Shown: positions 1 through 8,327 of the stretch, piece by piece | Layout of the letters: each line of letters opens with the position of its first letter | How positions within the stretch are numbered: the stretch's first letter is position 1 | NCBI GenBank assembly: GCA_963812255.1 | Contig: CAWEUM010000005.1 | Location: 744,001 to 808,000 of the forward strand | Length of the DNA stretch: 64,000 nucleotides | DNA from: DATJGR01 sp963812255 | GTDB taxonomy: Bacteria > Pseudomonadota > Gammaproteobacteria > Pseudomonadales > Azotimanducaceae | Reading direction: 5' to 3' | Translations under genes and position numbers: made by a program | The notes under the pieces: generated by a model | What the model was told of the DNA's origin: nothing | Database searches by the model: none | What the model saw: only the letters and a program-made list of their open reading frames with translations

Positions 1-884
1 TTACTGATCTGATCGCCACGACTGGCGCTGCGCGGTAGCGGTACGAGGAGGTGCGGTTTGCGCAGCGCAACCAGTTCGTACAGTGAGTTCGCACCGGCTC
101 GGCTGACGACGACGTCAGCCGCGACGAGCAGATCGCCCCACGCCTCATCCACATACTCGAACTGGTGATAGCCGGCACGCTGCGTCAGCGATGGGTCAGT
201 CCGCCCTGGCCCACAGACATGAGCCAAGGTTGCAAAAGCGAGCAGACCGTCCAGCGCCTCCCGAACGATTCGATTGATCGCTTCGGCACCCAGGCTGCCG
301 CCAACGACTATGACTAGGGGGCGATCTCCCGGCACACCGAGCAGAGCACGGCCGCGCGTCGGATCCCCGCGCAACAGTTCCGGGCGTAGAGGTGTGCCGG
401 TATGGATCACGGGGCAATTGCGAACGGGAAACCGGGTGACTTCGAACGTGGTGCAGACCGCTGCCACGAATGGCAACGACAGTCTGTTGGCGAGCCCCGG
501 CGTCAGATCGGATTCGTGCGCGACGATCGGAACCCGCCACAGCCACGCGCCAACGACCACCGGGAACGCTGCATAGCCACCCTTGGAAAACACCACCGAA
601 GGTCGCAGCTTCGCGAGCAGCAATACGGCCTGCACAATGCCCACCAGAATCCAGAGCACATCTGATGCGTTGCGCCAGGACCAGTACCGCCGCAGCTTGC
701 CGGAGCGAATCGCATAAAATGGCACATCGAGCGACGCGACGAGCGCGCGCTCCGGTCCCTGGCCGGAGCCGACGTAGCTGATCCTCGATCCGATGCGCCT
801 GAAGTGCGCTATCAGCGGCAGGCTTGGCACCACGTGACCCGCCGAGCCGCCTCCAGTGAAGGCCACGTGGTGCGGCACCTTCAC
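1..884 (-). CDS. murG: MurG-family UDP-GlcNAc transferase, partial (C-terminus beyond left edge)
   Basis: Translating the minus strand from a GTG at 884 gives an open frame of at least 294 residues that runs off the window. It carries the GT28/MurG signature in order: N-terminal glycine loop FTGGGSAGHVVPSL, then FSKGGYAAFPVVVG, HESDLTPGLANRL, and a second glycine loop VVGGSLGAEAINRI, then SRAGANSLYEL. MurG adds GlcNAc to lipid I at the inner face of the cytoplasmic membrane to make lipid II. The wording of the motifs (GGGSAGH, HESDLTPG) is the subtype I know from Bacillus-cereus-like MurG; the usual proteobacterial enzyme reads GGTGGH and HEQN. The GTG overlaps the hda stop codon by four bases, so translation is probably coupled. 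It may be a second murG, since the primary copy normally lies in the division/cell-wall cluster, or a related glycosyltransferase. Confidence 0.85.
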   Translation of the reverse strand, partial: MKVPHHVAFTGGGSAGHVVPSLPLIAHFRRIGSRISYVGSGQGPERALVASLDVPFYAIRSGKLRRYWSWRNASDVLWILVGIVQAVLLLAKLRPSVVFSKGGYAAFPVVVGAWLWRVPIVAHESDLTPGLANRLSLPFVAAVCTTFEVTRFPVRNCPVIHTGTPLRPELLRGDPTRGRALLGVPGDRPLVIVVGGSLGAEAINRIVREALDGLLAFATLAHVCGPGRTDPSLTQRAGYHQFEYVDEAWGDLLVAADVVVSRAGANSLYELVALRKPHLLVPLPRSASRGDQIS

Positions 885-1597
885 AAGCCGAGCACATCCT
901 TCGCCAATGGAATCGTCAGACGGCGCTGTTGTGCCAGCGCACCTCGATCCAGACGATCGAATGCGTCGATCAACTGGTCCATGCGGCGCGGCGCTCTGCG
1001 CAGAATAAAGCCGACGACATCGGCCCCGATTTCGAGTCCGCGCTGCGCGGCGAGATGTTCGATCGCACGCGCGCGATGGGTGTCGTCGAGTGGACGAATC
1101 GCAAAGACGTGCGCCGCCCGTAGACGCGACGCAAGATCTGCCAGCGCAACAGCGACGTCGAGCGGGCGATACCTCGACGCGAGCAATAGCGAGCCGCCGT
1201 TGGCGAAAAGCTGCTGATAGACGTGCATCAGGGCTTCCTCCATAGAACGTTCACCAATCCAACATTCGAGGTCATCGATTGCGACCAAACCGAATTCGCC
1301 AAGTCCGCCGAGTACATCGGCACCGCCGGCCATGAGCCGCGGCGGCAGATATGCAGCCGTCGTACCGGCTGCAACGGCTGCGTGACAGGCAGCCTGCAGC
1401 AGATGCGATTTGCCGCTGCCGCGATCGCCCAGCAGCCACATCGCCGAGAATCTGCGCGCCGTCCATTCGCGGCGCGTCAGCGCGGCGACCAGTTCTTCAT
1501 TAGGCCCGGTTTCGAAGTTGGCCAACGTGCAACGGCGCTCGCTCGAAAACGCCAGGGCCAACTGGCTCGTCGACTGGCTCGTGTGATCGTCATTCAA
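881..1597 (-). CDS. hda: Hda, DnaA regulatory inactivator
   Basis: AAA+ DnaA-related protein that, bound to the DNA-loaded beta clamp, stimulates hydrolysis of DnaA-ATP and so prevents over-initiation. From the TTG start at 1597 it is 238 residues, the usual Hda length. QLALAF at residues 12-17 fits the N-terminal clamp-binding motif, GDRGSGKS (about 57-64) is the Walker A loop, and LVAIDDLE is the Walker B strand. The open frame extends 19 residues further upstream, but that part lies inside the preceding phosphatidyltransferase gene. The TTG overlaps the TGA of that gene and has GAGGTGGGG just upstream, so I prefer it. The 3' end overlaps the start of the MurG-like gene. Family assignment is strong; the start is inferred. 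Confidence 0.9.
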   Translation of the reverse strand: MNDDHTSQSTSQLALAFSSERRCTLANFETGPNEELVAALTRREWTARRFSAMWLLGDRGSGKSHLLQAACHAAVAAGTTAAYLPPRLMAGGADVLGGLGEFGLVAIDDLECWIGERSMEEALMHVYQQLFANGGSLLLASRYRPLDVAVALADLASRLRAAHVFAIRPLDDTHRARAIEHLAAQRGLEIGADVVGFILRRAPRRMDQLIDAFDRLDRGALAQQRRLTIPLAKDVLGL

Positions 1598-2193
1598 GAC
1601 AGCGGCCCCACCTCGGATCCATCGCGGCGTTCCACCATCGCACGCCGGGTCCACGAGATCACGTAATCGGCGCCGGAGACGCTCGCCAGCACGGCAACGA
1701 GCCAGAAGCCGTATGGGTCAGCGATCGCACTCGCGATCGGACTCAGATAGTGAAAACCGCACAGGCTCAGCAGCAATACCAGCAAAACCACGATCTGCAC
1801 CGCGGTGTTGGCCTTGCTGAGCAAGGTCGGTGCAAATTCGATGTGCTTGAACACCAGCCGGTACACCGTCGCACCGACGAGAATGATCACATCGCGCCCG
1901 ATCGCTATGCTCGCTACCCACAACGGCAACACGCCTTCGACGAGCAGCGTGACGAACAGTACGCCAACGAGGATTTTGTCCGCCAACGGGTCGAGGGCGG
2001 CACCGAACCAGCTGACCCAATCGAAGCGCCGCGCGAGCCAGCCGTCGAGCGCATCGGACGCCCCGGCCACCGCCATCAGGACCAGCGCCTCGACATATCT
2101 CTCCTCGACCAGACACCATGCGGTCGGAATCACCAGCAGCACCCGCACCACAGTGATGATGTTGGGAATCTGTCGCACCAAATCGGCCGTCAT
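1594..2193 (-). CDS. CDP-alcohol phosphatidyltransferase family membrane protein
   Basis: 199-residue integral membrane enzyme of the PgsA type. It has the full CDP-alcohol transferase signature D-x2-DG-x2-AR-x8-G-x3-D-x3-D, with D47, D50, G51, A54, R55, G64, D68 and D72 (SDALDGWLARR ... GAALDPLADK). The rest is made of hydrophobic helices. Such enzymes move a phosphatidyl group from CDP-diacylglycerol onto an alcohol, for PgsA glycerol-3-phosphate, to make phosphatidylglycerophosphate. The ATG at 2193 overlaps the TGA of the DUF2066 gene and its own stop overlaps the hda start. This position next to hda is common in gammaproteobacteria and may be a paralogue of the main pgsA, so I leave the symbol empty. 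The acceptor alcohol cannot be told from sequence. Confidence 0.88.
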   Translation of the reverse strand: MTADLVRQIPNIITVVRVLLVIPTAWCLVEERYVEALVLMAVAGASDALDGWLARRFDWVSWFGAALDPLADKILVGVLFVTLLVEGVLPLWVASIAIGRDVIILVGATVYRLVFKHIEFAPTLLSKANTAVQIVVLLVLLLSLCGFHYLSPIASAIADPYGFWLVAVLASVSGADYVISWTRRAMVERRDGSEVGPLS

Positions 2194-3278
2194 CTAGGTG
2201 AGTCGCCTTGCCAGTGCAGTACGCGCCGCTCCGTTGGGGCTTCGAAGCCCTCTGCGGGCGCCAGGCGCCCGTCCAGCGCCAGCAGATCACGCAACCTGTC
2301 CCACGACGTGTGCGTCGTCAGTGACAACATTACCGCGTCTAGACGCACTTCTTCGATTTGCACCGCATCGATGTATTCCAGACCGTCTAGGTATTGCATC
2401 AGCGCGCCATATTGCGACACGTCGGTGATACCTTCGATTCGAAGCCGAAGGCGCTGCTGCGTCTCCCCCGTCACCGCGTAACGCGCCACAAGCCGATCGA
2501 CCAGCGTGTCGACAATCGAGGCCGCCGCCGCCTCGACGCTCGATGAAACGAAGTGAAAGTGCTGCTCATCAGCGTGTTCGGCAAGTTGCCAATCTCCGAC
2601 CCACGAGTCGTTCGACGTGTGGCTTAGACGACCGACCAATATCTGATCCGGCGTATATCGCTGTGATGCTTCTTCGAGCGCCGGCGACATACCCCGCGCC
2701 ATGACGTCCGGTGTCACCTCGAGCTGCTCGTCGCCATCCAGTTTGGGCAGTACCAGAGGCAGTCCTCGTTCGCGCGCCCGTGCCTGAATCGCCACCTGTA
2801 TCGAAGTGGCCAACGCACTCGGGCCGTTCGCGCCAAGCACCGTTCGGGCCGCGCCATCGTCTACTGCAACCCAAGCAAGCGTCGTCGGACGGTTCGAACT
2901 CCAAAGTGGCAGGTCCGCATCGGCGATCAACTTCTGGATCGCATTTGGAGCAAATCGTACCGCCAACGTCAGCACCTTCGCTGGCAAGGCTCCACTCGCG
3001 GGATTGTCGACCTCTCGGTAGCGGTACTCGACGTAGTACCGCTGCGGAGACGCCAGCGCGGCGGCGACCGTGCCGTTCTTCGGTACGTCATCGAGGCCGC
3101 TGACGCGTTCCAGCACCACCAGCAGCGCTTGTTCGAACGCGTTACCGCGCGCGCCGGCCGACTGGTCGGCGACAGGCACATCCACGTCGTACAGCCAACT
3201 GCCTGCGTCGGCTCGCGCCGCCATCGACATCAACAACAGAGTGAATACCCAGCAGAAAGCAACTGCGAAGCGGCCCAT
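2190..3278 (-). CDS. DUF2066 domain protein, exported
   Basis: Secreted or periplasmic protein of unknown function. From the ATG at 3278 it has a clear signal peptide (MGRFAVAFCWVFTLLLMSMAARADA), followed by a conserved region with LYDVDVPVADQS, ALLVVLERVSGL and RFAPNAIQKLIADADLPLW typical of DUF2066. The open frame continues 14 residues upstream, but the stretch GGTGGGGG lies right before the chosen ATG and the signal peptide starts there. It heads a four-gene coupled run (phosphatidyltransferase, hda, MurG-like) and is divergent from purM, an arrangement known in many gammaproteobacteria. No catalytic motif is evident. Confidence 0.8.
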   Translation of the reverse strand: MGRFAVAFCWVFTLLLMSMAARADAGSWLYDVDVPVADQSAGARGNAFEQALLVVLERVSGLDDVPKNGTVAAALASPQRYYVEYRYREVDNPASGALPAKVLTLAVRFAPNAIQKLIADADLPLWSSNRPTTLAWVAVDDGAARTVLGANGPSALATSIQVAIQARARERGLPLVLPKLDGDEQLEVTPDVMARGMSPALEEASQRYTPDQILVGRLSHTSNDSWVGDWQLAEHADEQHFHFVSSSVEAAAASIVDTLVDRLVARYAVTGETQQRLRLRIEGITDVSQYGALMQYLDGLEYIDAVQIEEVRLDAVMLSLTTHTSWDRLRDLLALDGRLAPAEGFEAPTERRVLHWQGDSPR

Positions 3279-3327
3279 GCCCCCACCCGATCCGGCCCGT
3301 CTGGGCGCTACGAGGCGCAAGTGTACT

Positions 3328-3355
3328 GCAATTCAAAGAGCGCAATTCAAAGCGC
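3328..3355. repeat. Tandem 14-bp repeat in the purM/DUF2066 divergent promoter region
   Basis: Two adjacent 14-base units, gcaattcaaagagc (3328-3341) and gcaattcaaagcgc (3342-3355), differ at one position. They lie between the divergent starts of purM and the DUF2066 gene, just upstream of the proposed purM -10 element. A regulator-binding role is possible but not shown. Confidence 0.5.
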
Positions 3356-3389
3356 GAAAAGCAAACGGCGGGTGAGCGCGCCGGGGCTT

Positions 3390-3398
3390 TGCTAGACT
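3390..3398 (+). promoter_or_regulatory. Possible extended -10 promoter of purM
   Basis: TGcTAGACT resembles an extended -10 (TGnTATAAT) with four of six hexamer matches; no convincing -35 is seen. A transcript from here would begin near 3405, after the in-frame ATG at 3389, which supports the TTG at 3428 as the purM start. Confidence 0.35.
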
Positions 3399-3427
3399 GC
3401 GCGCACCCGGCTATCTGGACGACCCGT

Positions 3428-4480
3428 TTGAGCCGCCATTTGACCTACCGCGACGCAGGTGTAGACATCGACGGCGGCGACGAACTGGTTCGCCGCATCG
3501 CACCTGCCGCGCTGCGCACGAAACGTCCGGAGATGCTCGGCGGAATCGGTGGTTTCGCCGCGCTCGCGGCGCTGCCCAGCCGTTATCGCGCACCAGTACT
3601 CGTTACCGGTACCGACGGAGTCGGAACAAAGCTGAAGCTCGCCATCGATCACGATCGACACGATGACGTTGGGCAGGACCTGGTGGCGATGTGCGTCAAC
3701 GACGTGCTCGTCACGGGCGGCGAACCATTTCTTTTCCTCGACTACTACGCAACCTCGCGCCTCGACGTGGACGTCGCAGAACGCGTGATCAAAGGCATCG
3801 CACGCGCCTGCGAAATGGCCGGCTGCGGATTAGCCGGCGGAGAAACCGCAGAAATGCCGGGGTTCTACGGCCATGGCGACTACGACCTGGCGGGGTTCTG
3901 TGTCGGTGTCGTCGAACGCGACCAAATCATCGACGGGCGCGCGATCATCGCCGGGCACAAGCTGATCGGCCTGGCGTCGAGCGGACCGCACTCTAACGGC
4001 TACTCGCTGATCCGCCGAATCCTTGCCGATCAGGTTGACAAGCCAACTGGAGATCTGCTCGAGGCGCTGCTGGCACCGACGCGGATCTATGTCCGTTCCG
4101 TCCATGCGACGCTTGCTAAGATTCCGATCTACGGTATGTCCCACATCACCGGTGGCGGCATCATCGAAAACCTGCCACGCATGTTCGCCGATAGATCGCT
4201 CGCGGCGCTGCTCGACCTTGACAGCTGGCATCGACCGGCAATATTCAGCTGGCTTGCGCAGGCGGGGAACGTTGTCGAGACTGAGATGCTACGAACGTTC
4301 AATTGCGGCATCGGCTTCGTGCTGTGCGTGGCAGAAGATGACGTTGCCGCGGCTCTCGCGACGCTCGAAGCGGCTGGCGAGACGGCAACGTTGATCGGTG
4401 AAGTCGTCCAAGCCTCTCCCCGGCAACCGGCAGCGGGTCAACTGCTGCTGAACGCCGACCGCAGCTACCTGTTGGGCTAA
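3428..4480 (+). CDS. purM: Phosphoribosylformylglycinamidine cyclo-ligase
   Basis: AIR synthetase: closes the imidazole ring in step five of de novo purine synthesis, using ATP and FGAM. The N-terminal hallmark LTYRDAGVDIDGGDELV is followed by GIGGFAAL, VTGTDGVGTKLKLA, LGQDLVAMCVNDVLVTGGEP-like sequence, AGGETAEMPGFY and SSGPHSNGYSLIRR, all diagnostic of PurM. From the TTG at 3428 the protein is 350 residues, close to the usual 345. The frame is open to an ATG at 3389, but those 13 residues are not PurM-like and would overlap the likely promoter. purN, often next to purM, is not in the window. The gene is convergent with dcd, seven bases apart. Confidence 0.95.
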   Translation: MSRHLTYRDAGVDIDGGDELVRRIAPAALRTKRPEMLGGIGGFAALAALPSRYRAPVLVTGTDGVGTKLKLAIDHDRHDDVGQDLVAMCVNDVLVTGGEPFLFLDYYATSRLDVDVAERVIKGIARACEMAGCGLAGGETAEMPGFYGHGDYDLAGFCVGVVERDQIIDGRAIIAGHKLIGLASSGPHSNGYSLIRRILADQVDKPTGDLLEALLAPTRIYVRSVHATLAKIPIYGMSHITGGGIIENLPRMFADRSLAALLDLDSWHRPAIFSWLAQAGNVVETEMLRTFNCGIGFVLCVAEDDVAAALATLEAAGETATLIGEVVQASPRQPAAGQLLLNADRSYLLG

Positions 4481-4487
4481 CGACTCG

Positions 4488-5054
4488 CTACGGGCGCGGC
4501 AATGTGACGCCGCGCTGTCCCTGGTATTTTCCATCCCGACCTTTGTACGTCACCTCGCAAGCCTCGTCACCCTGAAAGAACAACATCTGAGCTACGCCTT
4601 CATTCGCGTAGATCTTCGCGGGTAGATTGGTGGTATTGGAGAATTCGAGGGTAACGTGCCCTTCCCATTCCGGCTCCAGCGGCGTGACGTTGACGATAAT
4701 GCCGCAGCGCGCGTACGTCGACTTGCCGACGCACAACGTCAACACATCGGCCGGGATGCGGAAATACTCTACCGTCCGCGCCAGCACGAACGAGTTCGGT
4801 GGAATGATGCAGATGTCGCCGCGGTGGTCGACGAAGCTGCGGGCATCGAATGCTTTCGGGTCGATCGTGGCCGAGAAGACATTCGTGAATACTTTGAATT
4901 CGTCGGCGCAGCGCACATCGTAGCCGTAGCTCGACGTGCCGAATGAAATGACCTTCACGTCGTCGACCGTTCTCACCTGACCGGACTCGAAGGGATCGAT
5001 CATCCTCTGCGTTGCCGCCATCGAGCGGATCCACCGATCCGATTTGATACTCAT
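4488..5054 (-). CDS. dcd: dCTP deaminase
   Basis: 188-residue homotrimeric enzyme that deaminates dCTP to dUTP, feeding dUMP and dTMP synthesis. Recognisable blocks are MSIKSDRWI at the N-terminus, SFGTSSYGYDVR, IIPPNSFVLARTVEY, GKSTYARCGI, VTPLEPEWEGHVTLEFSN with the catalytic glutamate, and VAQMLFF. Length and motifs agree with the E. coli-type monofunctional enzyme. It stands between the convergent purM and apbC, which reads the same way 50 bases upstream. Confidence 0.96.
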   Translation of the reverse strand: MSIKSDRWIRSMAATQRMIDPFESGQVRTVDDVKVISFGTSSYGYDVRCADEFKVFTNVFSATIDPKAFDARSFVDHRGDICIIPPNSFVLARTVEYFRIPADVLTLCVGKSTYARCGIIVNVTPLEPEWEGHVTLEFSNTTNLPAKIYANEGVAQMLFFQGDEACEVTYKGRDGKYQGQRGVTLPRP

Positions 5055-5106
5055 CGTGGTACTTCCTGGTTCGATCTATGCGAAATATTTGGACCTGACC
5101 GGCGAA

Positions 5107-6159
5107 TCAATCGTCAGTCATCGAAATGCGGGGCGCCGCCGCTGCGGCTCGCGAAATTTTCCACAACCGCGCCGCGAGATGTCGTGCGCCGTCGCGGTAC
5201 GATTGCGCGAGTACCCCGTCAGGATCCGCCGCCACAGTTGGTCGGCCCGAGTCGGCCTGCTCGCGTATCTGCACTGCGAGCGGCAGCGTGGCCAGCAACA
5301 CGGTTGCATAGTCGCGCGCGATGCGATCACCCCCGCCTTCACCGAAGATATGGCTCTGATGACCGCACTCTGGACAGATGTGCAGAGCCATGTTCTCGAC
5401 GACGCCCAGCACCGGCACCGTGACCTTGCGAAACATCTCGATCCCTTTCGCGGCATCCTGGAGCGCGATGTCCTGAGGCGTCGTAACGATGACGGCCCCG
5501 GCAACCGCTGCCCGCTGCGCCAGGGTCAGTTGGATGTCACCGGTGCCGGGCGGCATGTCGACAACGAGATAATCCAGCCGATCCCAGACCGTCTGGTTCA
5601 GCATCTGCGTCAACGCGCTCGACGCCATCGGTCCACGCCACACCATCGGCGTTTCCTTCGTTACGAGAAAGCTCATCGACATGGCCTGCAGGCCATGTGC
5701 CTTGATCGGCAGAAAGAATTTTTCATCCTTCACCTCGGGCCGCTGTCCCACCGGTACGCCCAGCATGATGCCGAGACTCGGTCCGTAGATATCCGCATCG
5801 AGAATACCGACCCTGGCGCCTTCCTTCGCGAGCGCCAGCGCGAGGTTCACCGCCGTCGTCGATTTGCCGACACCGCCTTTGCCGGATGCAATCGCCACGA
5901 TGTTCTTTACACCACGCAGGGTCTCGCTCGCGCTCAATGTCGGCGCTTCGAAGCCGAGCGACAACTCGACGTCCTCGCCAACAGTGTTGCTGAGTCGCCG
6001 CGTCAGATCGTCCACGAGACCTCGCGCCGGATAGCCCAATACCGCGTCGATTTCGACGACCGCACCGCGCCGCTCCACGCGCCGCACCGCGCCAAGCGAT
6101 TGCCAGGTATCACCTAGATACGGGTCCGCGAAACGATCTAGCGCATCGATGCTCGCCAT
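5107..6159 (-). CDS. apbC: Mrp/ApbC iron-sulfur cluster carrier ATPase
   Basis: 350-residue P-loop NTPase that carries and transfers [4Fe-4S] clusters to apoproteins. The N-terminal 90 residues form a DUF59/MIP18-like domain. It is followed by the deviant Walker A motif ASGKGGVGKSTTAVNLA and VDMPPGTGDIQLT, and by CPECGHQSHIF near the C-terminus, whose paired cysteines fit the CxxC that binds the bridging cluster. The order apbC divergent from metG is the standard gammaproteobacterial one. A promoter with a TATAAT -10 lies about 30 bases upstream of the ATG. Confidence 0.95.
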   Translation of the reverse strand: MASIDALDRFADPYLGDTWQSLGAVRRVERRGAVVEIDAVLGYPARGLVDDLTRRLSNTVGEDVELSLGFEAPTLSASETLRGVKNIVAIASGKGGVGKSTTAVNLALALAKEGARVGILDADIYGPSLGIMLGVPVGQRPEVKDEKFFLPIKAHGLQAMSMSFLVTKETPMVWRGPMASSALTQMLNQTVWDRLDYLVVDMPPGTGDIQLTLAQRAAVAGAVIVTTPQDIALQDAAKGIEMFRKVTVPVLGVVENMALHICPECGHQSHIFGEGGGDRIARDYATVLLATLPLAVQIREQADSGRPTVAADPDGVLAQSYRDGARHLAARLWKISRAAAAAPRISMTDD

Positions 6160-6188
6160 GGCGTCTGCCGAAGTTCGAAGGAGCGCGC

Positions 6189-6216
6189 ATTATAGGTTCG
6201 GTCAAGGAAAAACCAA
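6189..6216 (-). promoter_or_regulatory. Promoter of apbC
   Basis: On the minus strand a perfect -10 TATAAT (6194-6189) is preceded after 16 bases by TTGGTT (6216-6211) as a weak -35. It places transcription start about 20 bases before the apbC ATG. Seen by eye only. Confidence 0.55.
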
Positions 6217-6246
6217 GCGATGATGCAAACGCGCGACGGGGGGGAG

Positions 6247-6252
6247 TATAGT
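6247..6252 (+). promoter_or_regulatory. Possible -10 element of metG
   Basis: TATAGT, 30 bases before the metG ATG, matches five of six -10 bases. The region 17 bases upstream has no good -35. Confidence 0.35.
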
Positions 6253-6281
6253 CGCGCCTTTCTCGAATTCAGCCGATACCC

Positions 6282-8315
6282 ATGTCCGGGCTCCGCAACA
6301 TCCTGGTCACCAGCGCACTGCCCAACGCGAATGGGTCCATCCATCTCGGGCATCTGCTCGAACACATTCAGACCGATATCTGGGTGCGCTTTCAGCGACT
6401 GCGGGGCAATCGCTGTGTCTACGTGTGCGCTGACGATACGCACGGAACTGGGACGATGCTGAAGGCCGAGCAACTCGGCGTACCAGCGGAACAAATGATC
6501 GAGCGCATACGCGCCGAGCACGAACACGACTTCAAACGGTTCTTCATCGATCACGACAACTACTACTCGACTCATTCCGAGGAAAATCGCCACCTCTGCG
6601 AAGCGACCTACACGACGCTATCCGAGCGCGGCTACATCTTTGCACGCGACGTCGAGCAACTATTCGATCCGCAACGCAAACTGTTTCTAGCCGATCGATT
6701 CGTCGTGGGGAACTGCCCGCGTTGCGGTAGCGGTGACCAGTACGGCGACAACTGCGAACAGTGCGGTGCGACCTACGACGCCACCGACCTCGAAAATCCT
6801 CGTTCGCTGATCTCCGGTGCGACGCCGGTGCTCGCGAGTTCGACACACTACTTCTTCGATCTGCCGCAATTCGGCGACATGCTGAAGTCGTGGACCGTCA
6901 GTGGTCCCTTGCAGAGAGAGGTGGCCAACAAACTTGCCGAGTGGCTCGATGCGGGACTGAAACCTTGGGACATCAGTCGGGACGCGCCGTACTTCGGGTT
7001 CTTGATTCCGGGCACGCAGGATAAATACTTCTATGTCTGGATGGACGCGCCGATCGGGTACATGGCGAGCTTCCAGAACTACTGCGATTCACGCAGCGAC
7101 ATCGCGTTCGACGACTTCTGGGATACCGATGCGACGACCGAGCTACACCATTTCATCGGCAAGGACATCGTCAACTTCCATGCACTGTTCTGGCCGGCGG
7201 TGCTCGAAGGATCCAGTCATCGCAAACCGACGCGGATTCACACGCACGGGTTCATCACCGTCGGCGGCACCAAGATGTCGAAATCGCGCGGTACGTTCAT
7301 CAACTCGGGCACCTACCTGAATCATTTGAATCCGGAGTATCTGCGCTACTATTTTGCTGCGAAATCGAACGGCACCGTCGACGACATCGACATTACGTTC
7401 GACGATTTCGTGCAACGCGTGAATTCTGATCTGGTCGGCAAGATCATCAACATCGCGAGTCGTTGCGCCGGCTTCGTCAACCGACTCAACGACGGCAAAC
7501 TGGTTGCGACCATTCACGATCCCGACCTGTGGGCGGCATTCACGGCCGCGGAACCCACGATCGCGAGATGCTACGAATCCGGTGACTATGGACGCGTGGT
7601 ACGCGAAATCACCGCACTTGCGGATCGCGCGAATCAATACATCGCGCAGCAGGCACCGTGGAACCTCGCAAAGGAGCCAGACCGCGCCACGGATCTCCAA
7701 GCCGTTTGCACGCTCGGCATCAATCTGTTCAAGGTATTGATGATCTACCTCGCACCCGTGCTGCCCGCTACTGCACAGCGCAGCGCGGATTTTATGAATC
7801 TCGACACGCTGACCTGGAACGATGCGACGCGCTTTCTCGGCGTCCATCGCATCAACGCGTTCGAACCGTTGCTGACCCGTATGGAGATGGACGCCGTGAC
7901 CAAGATGATCGAAGAAACCCGGGCAATGGGCGACGGCGTCGCGACGAGTTCGCCGGCTGCACCAGTCTCCGAAACGTCGGCCGCCACAGATCTGATCGAC
8001 ATCGACACGTTTGCGCGTATCGATCTGCGTGTAGCCCGAGTCGTTGCGGCCGAACACGTCGATGGCGCCGACAAACTCATCAGGCTTGTGCTCGACCTCG
8101 GCGATACACAGCGCCAGGTCTTTGCCGGTATCAAGAGTGCCTACGAACCGCAATCGCTGCTAGGCCGACTCACGATCGTCGTTGCAAATCTGAGGCCCCG
8201 CAAGATGCGATTCGGCGAGTCGCAGGGGATGGTGCTGGCGGCGGGACCCGGTGGCTCGGACATCTTCCTACTCGCACCGGACGCCGGAGCAGAACCCGGC
8301 ATGCAGGTTCGCTAA
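6282..8315 (+). CDS. metG: Methionyl-tRNA synthetase
   Basis: 677-residue class I aminoacyl-tRNA synthetase that charges tRNA-Met, essential for initiation and elongation. The catalytic Rossmann fold has the HIGH-type motif HLGH at residues 21-24 and KMSKS at 331-335. The connective zinc knuckle has C145, C148, C158 and C161. A C-terminal EMAPII/Arc1p-like domain (from about residue 575, IDTFARIDLRVARVVAAE) supplies tRNA binding and dimerisation, so this is the full-length E. coli-type dimeric form. It is divergent from apbC and followed after 12 bases by the orphan rnfB gene. Confidence 0.98.
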   Translation: MSGLRNILVTSALPNANGSIHLGHLLEHIQTDIWVRFQRLRGNRCVYVCADDTHGTGTMLKAEQLGVPAEQMIERIRAEHEHDFKRFFIDHDNYYSTHSEENRHLCEATYTTLSERGYIFARDVEQLFDPQRKLFLADRFVVGNCPRCGSGDQYGDNCEQCGATYDATDLENPRSLISGATPVLASSTHYFFDLPQFGDMLKSWTVSGPLQREVANKLAEWLDAGLKPWDISRDAPYFGFLIPGTQDKYFYVWMDAPIGYMASFQNYCDSRSDIAFDDFWDTDATTELHHFIGKDIVNFHALFWPAVLEGSSHRKPTRIHTHGFITVGGTKMSKSRGTFINSGTYLNHLNPEYLRYYFAAKSNGTVDDIDITFDDFVQRVNSDLVGKIINIASRCAGFVNRLNDGKLVATIHDPDLWAAFTAAEPTIARCYESGDYGRVVREITALADRANQYIAQQAPWNLAKEPDRATDLQAVCTLGINLFKVLMIYLAPVLPATAQRSADFMNLDTLTWNDATRFLGVHRINAFEPLLTRMEMDAVTKMIEETRAMGDGVATSSPAAPVSETSAATDLIDIDTFARIDLRVARVVAAEHVDGADKLIRLVLDLGDTQRQVFAGIKSAYEPQSLLGRLTIVVANLRPRKMRFGESQGMVLAAGPGGSDIFLLAPDAGAEPGMQVR

Positions 8316-8327
8316 CCGGATCCGACG

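Noticed and set aside
196..897. Minus-strand 233-residue open frame
   Set aside because: It is a shadow of the MurG-like gene in another frame; its product is arginine- and cysteine-rich with no domain, while the correct frame from GTG 884 gives a clear MurG.
5044..6117. Plus-strand 357-residue frame
   Set aside because: Antisense to apbC and dcd, arginine- and histidine-rich, typical of a GC-rich shadow frame.
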